A stretch of 64,000 bases of DNA, from NCBI GenBank assembly GCA_013399115.1, contig VXAA01000616.1:79797-143796 (forward strand), read 5' to 3'. The notes under the pieces were generated by a model. It ran no database searches. It saw only the letters and a list, made by a program, of their open reading frames with translations, and had not been told where the DNA came from. Shown piece after piece: positions 1-64,000 of this stretch. How positions within the stretch are numbered: position 1 is the stretch's first letter; each line of letters begins with the position of its first letter. A program made the translations under genes and the position numbers. Source of the DNA: Anseranas semipalmata (lineage: Eukaryota; Chordata; Aves; Anseriformes; Anseranatidae).

Positions 1-2070
1 CGCATGTACACATACCTTCCTATACACAAACACTTCTGAGCTGAAAGTGTCACGCTCAGAGGGTGAATTGCCGCTGGCACAGGGGGGTGGCTGCTAAAAG
101 CACCACTGTTCATGCCCCGTACAGGAAGCTGCAATGCAAACCATGGCTCCCCTAAAGCCTGTGCTGAAAGGCTAGGTGGCAGTGCTGCCTGAAGAGGCTC
201 TGGCTCTATGCACGTGATGTACTACATCAGCTTTCTGTTTCGGCCTACAGTATAGGAAATAACATAGAAAACTGTGGTCCAAGCTCAGAGACTGTGCCCA
301 CTCTAACGGGAAATCTCCCTCACAGGTCAAATGCATCTCTTTCAGCATACAGGGAGGACCAGAACGGATTCCCAGCATAACATGAAAGAATGTTTTCAGA
401 TCAGGTCCTAAAATCAGGACATTTCAGCCCCTGGGAGAGGGAATGGGGCGAGCACGTACACTTTCTCTCTGGCTGTCACAGGACCACCCTAAGGGCTTTG
501 CAGTAGGTGTCTAGCACTAAGAATGCCATCTTCTATGTCTGCTTTCTTTGAAGTGAGGTGCAAAATGCCAATTAACTTTACAATGAAGGGTGCAAAGAGG
601 GGTCCTAACTGTCAGCCAGTTTGGCTCAAGCCTATACAATTCTGTGCATTTGAGCACATCAAAGCACACACATATGTCCTGTTACTACATAAAAATTGTG
701 TTTACCTGTAAAGTTTTGGCCCATCCCGACAGGACATTTTAAATTCTGAGCTCTGCTGACAGGGAACTGCCCTGGGTGCCAGAGACTCGGAGAGATGAAA
801 AAGCTTTTGGTTTTTCAAGTAACTCACATGCACTCCTTCCTTCAGCACAATAATGGAGGGGTTGGACCTGTCTCTAGACTTCAGATGGAGGGAAAGCAAA
901 GTACTTTGCTGATGCGCGGAAAAGAGAAGGGCAAGAGAACAGCCTGGGCTCTTGTCTGCCCTGATGAACACACGCCGAAGTGAACTCTTCTAATCAAGCA
1001 CTGATTTCTGCTCCTGTGAAGACAAACCGTGACACTAAAGCAGAGCTAAAAGAAAAGAGGCAATACACCACAGAAACTCCAGCTTTTGTTTTCACCTGAG
1101 TACCTTCACTGATGGCACCAGTATAACCCACTGAACTTCTCAGTATGCTCAGCACTTCTGCGAGCAGCAGACTACCAAAGCCTGGATGCCTACGGGCTTG
1201 TGCTAAAGTCCCAACACCACCACTGCCCTACACTAACCCTCAGCTCCTACCACATACCTTCTGATCTTCTGGCTCCTGCACACATCTCTTATTCCTCAAC
1301 AGGTTAACCGAGTGTCTCCTTTAAATATTCTCCTAACATCTCCTTATTTTTTTTTTCCCAAAGCGTCCAGGAATTTGATATCCAGAGATCTTTATCACTC
1401 TTTGCTGAAACTGGCCAGGTATCCTAAAAGGTCTTTAGGAAGGGGTAGACAAAGGGGGCAATCACTTAATCTTGTTCCTACAGAAAATCAGGCTAAAAAT
1501 GGTGAATAATTAAGTATGGAAAATACATCTATTCCTGATACAAGGAGGAATGTTTTCTTCAATAAAAAAATGCAAAGAGGGCCTCTTCTACCAGGAGAAC
1601 AGCATTACATACAGGTCAATTTCTATGGATTTTTGGGTTTGGACGTTTGTTCTCTTGGGTACCCACGGTACATGAAGAAAGGCAAGCAGAGGAACAAAAG
1701 GAAGCAACAGTAGCCCAAATTTTAGCCCATTTGAGTACCTAAAGCTCAGTCTGCCCCAGAAGTACCAGTATAATTAAAGGGCTTATTTCATATGGATTTA
1801 ATTACAGCACAGTTTCACACAGTTGCTCTCAGGACACTCAAGCATGGCCCGCTTAAGTCTGAGAACAATTCCCATTGACACAGGTGAAATACTAAGAGAT
1901 GCTGCACTGAGGGTAGTCTTTGAGGATCCCTTCACTAGTTTCCCAGTTTTAACTTCATTCCTTTCGTCCGACTAGCGCTGCTTTTTGCAGAGACAAGCCC
2001 TTGATTAAGTAAAGGGTATGTTTAGGATAAATAGACTTAAGCCAGTTTTAAAATCAATTTAAATGTGTTC
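1..2070. other. Downstream flank of CLUAP1, no recognised gene
   Basis: About 2 kb past the probable CLUAP1 3' end. Short open frames on both strands (for example 702-971 minus and 1312-1509 plus) look like chance. In mammals the neighbour beyond CLUAP1 is NLRC3, in convergent orientation. I looked for its leucine-rich repeat C-terminus and did not find it, but non-coding 3' UTR of a neighbour cannot be excluded. Confidence 0.6.
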
Positions 2071-2094
2071 CCACAGAGCAGCTTTTCATCCAGT

Positions 2095-2100
2095 TTTATT
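2095..2100 (-). terminator. CLUAP1: Candidate polyadenylation signal AATAAA for CLUAP1
   Basis: The plus strand reads TTTATT, hence AATAAA on the transcribed strand, about 350 bases after the stop codon. A CTGTGGGAAC stretch follows about 20 bases further on, a fair downstream element. It is the nearest canonical hexamer to the stop. Confidence 0.5.
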
Positions 2101-2446
2101 AAGCCAAAAAATCTGTTTGGACATAATAAAATGCAGGGAAATCAGGCACACAATGCTCACTGGAGTGAGACTTCTGGCACTGTAGTGCATGAGGGCCAGT
2201 TCCAATGCAATTATGGAAATAACAGCACTCCACATTACTGTGATTCTCATTATGGATAAACTGCTCATACTTTGCGAGTCACAAGACTGGCAATCCAAGT
2301 TTAATTTTCAAGTTTAATGAACATTATTTACCAACTCCCGAATTCATGCTGACGAGTGTTTTTCAGATGGCAGGATATTAGTTCCTGGCCTGCATGCTCT
2401 CCAAAGTTTGTATTTCAAGGTGCCTCCTGGTCTTCCTACTGCAAGG
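2095..2446 (-). other. CLUAP1: Probable CLUAP1 3' UTR
   Basis: The sequence after the stop codon on the minus strand runs to the first canonical AATAAA at 2095-2100. It is AT-rich and non-coding. ATTAAA variants at 2301-2306 and 2313-2318 could give a shorter form. The true 3' end is inferred, not shown; longer UTRs are possible. Confidence 0.5.

Positions 2447-64000
<61,554 letters not shown>

Noticed and set aside
1..2070. NLRC3-like exons downstream of CLUAP1, expected from mammalian gene order
   Set aside because: No leucine-rich-repeat coding pattern on the plus strand in this stretch; only a 3' UTR, if anything, could be present.

Overview
This is vertebrate nuclear DNA, most likely from a bird or another sauropsid. 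The evidence is one intron-split gene with canonical GT-AG junctions, large AT-rich introns, and fragments of CR1 retrotransposons, including one with the typical ATTCTGTGA-type 3' end. There are no operons, bacterial ribosome sites, CRISPR arrays or viral genes.

The one gene I can identify is CLUAP1 (also called IFT38 or qilin), a subunit of the ciliary intraflagellar transport complex B. It lies on the minus strand and fills almost the whole window. The right end (63922-64000) is the middle of the gene and the stop codon is at 2447-2449. Nine constitutive-looking exons could be placed to the base, and every reading-frame phase joins correctly. Together they encode about 307 residues, matching human CLUAP1 from about residue 108 to the C-terminal ESDNDF. 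The first ~107 residues (the calponin-homology-like domain), the promoter and the first exons lie beyond position 64000.

Layout from left to right: 1-2094 is the downstream flank with no recognised gene. 2095-2446 is the probable 3' UTR, with an AATAAA signal. 2447-6319 holds the last coding exons, including a candidate extra 54-base cassette exon at 3142-3195. 6320-46028 contains three introns of about 10, 10 and 20 kb separated by single short exons; they carry old CR1/L3/MIR-like repeats, a compact CpG island at about 23637-23885 and two more CpG-dense patches near 29.4 and 29.9 kb. 46029-48777 is a cluster of three coiled-coil exons. 48778-62717 is a 14-kb intron with a possible 27-base in-frame microexon at 51178-51204. 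62718-64000 carries the last two exons in the window.

I found no previously undescribed system. The points most worth checking are the in-frame cassette exon, the candidate microexon, the intronic CpG island with strong minus-strand splice donors, and one coding exon with a weak donor whose skipping would keep the frame. Splice sites and homology were read by eye against remembered CLUAP1 protein sequence; no alignment or transcript data were available.
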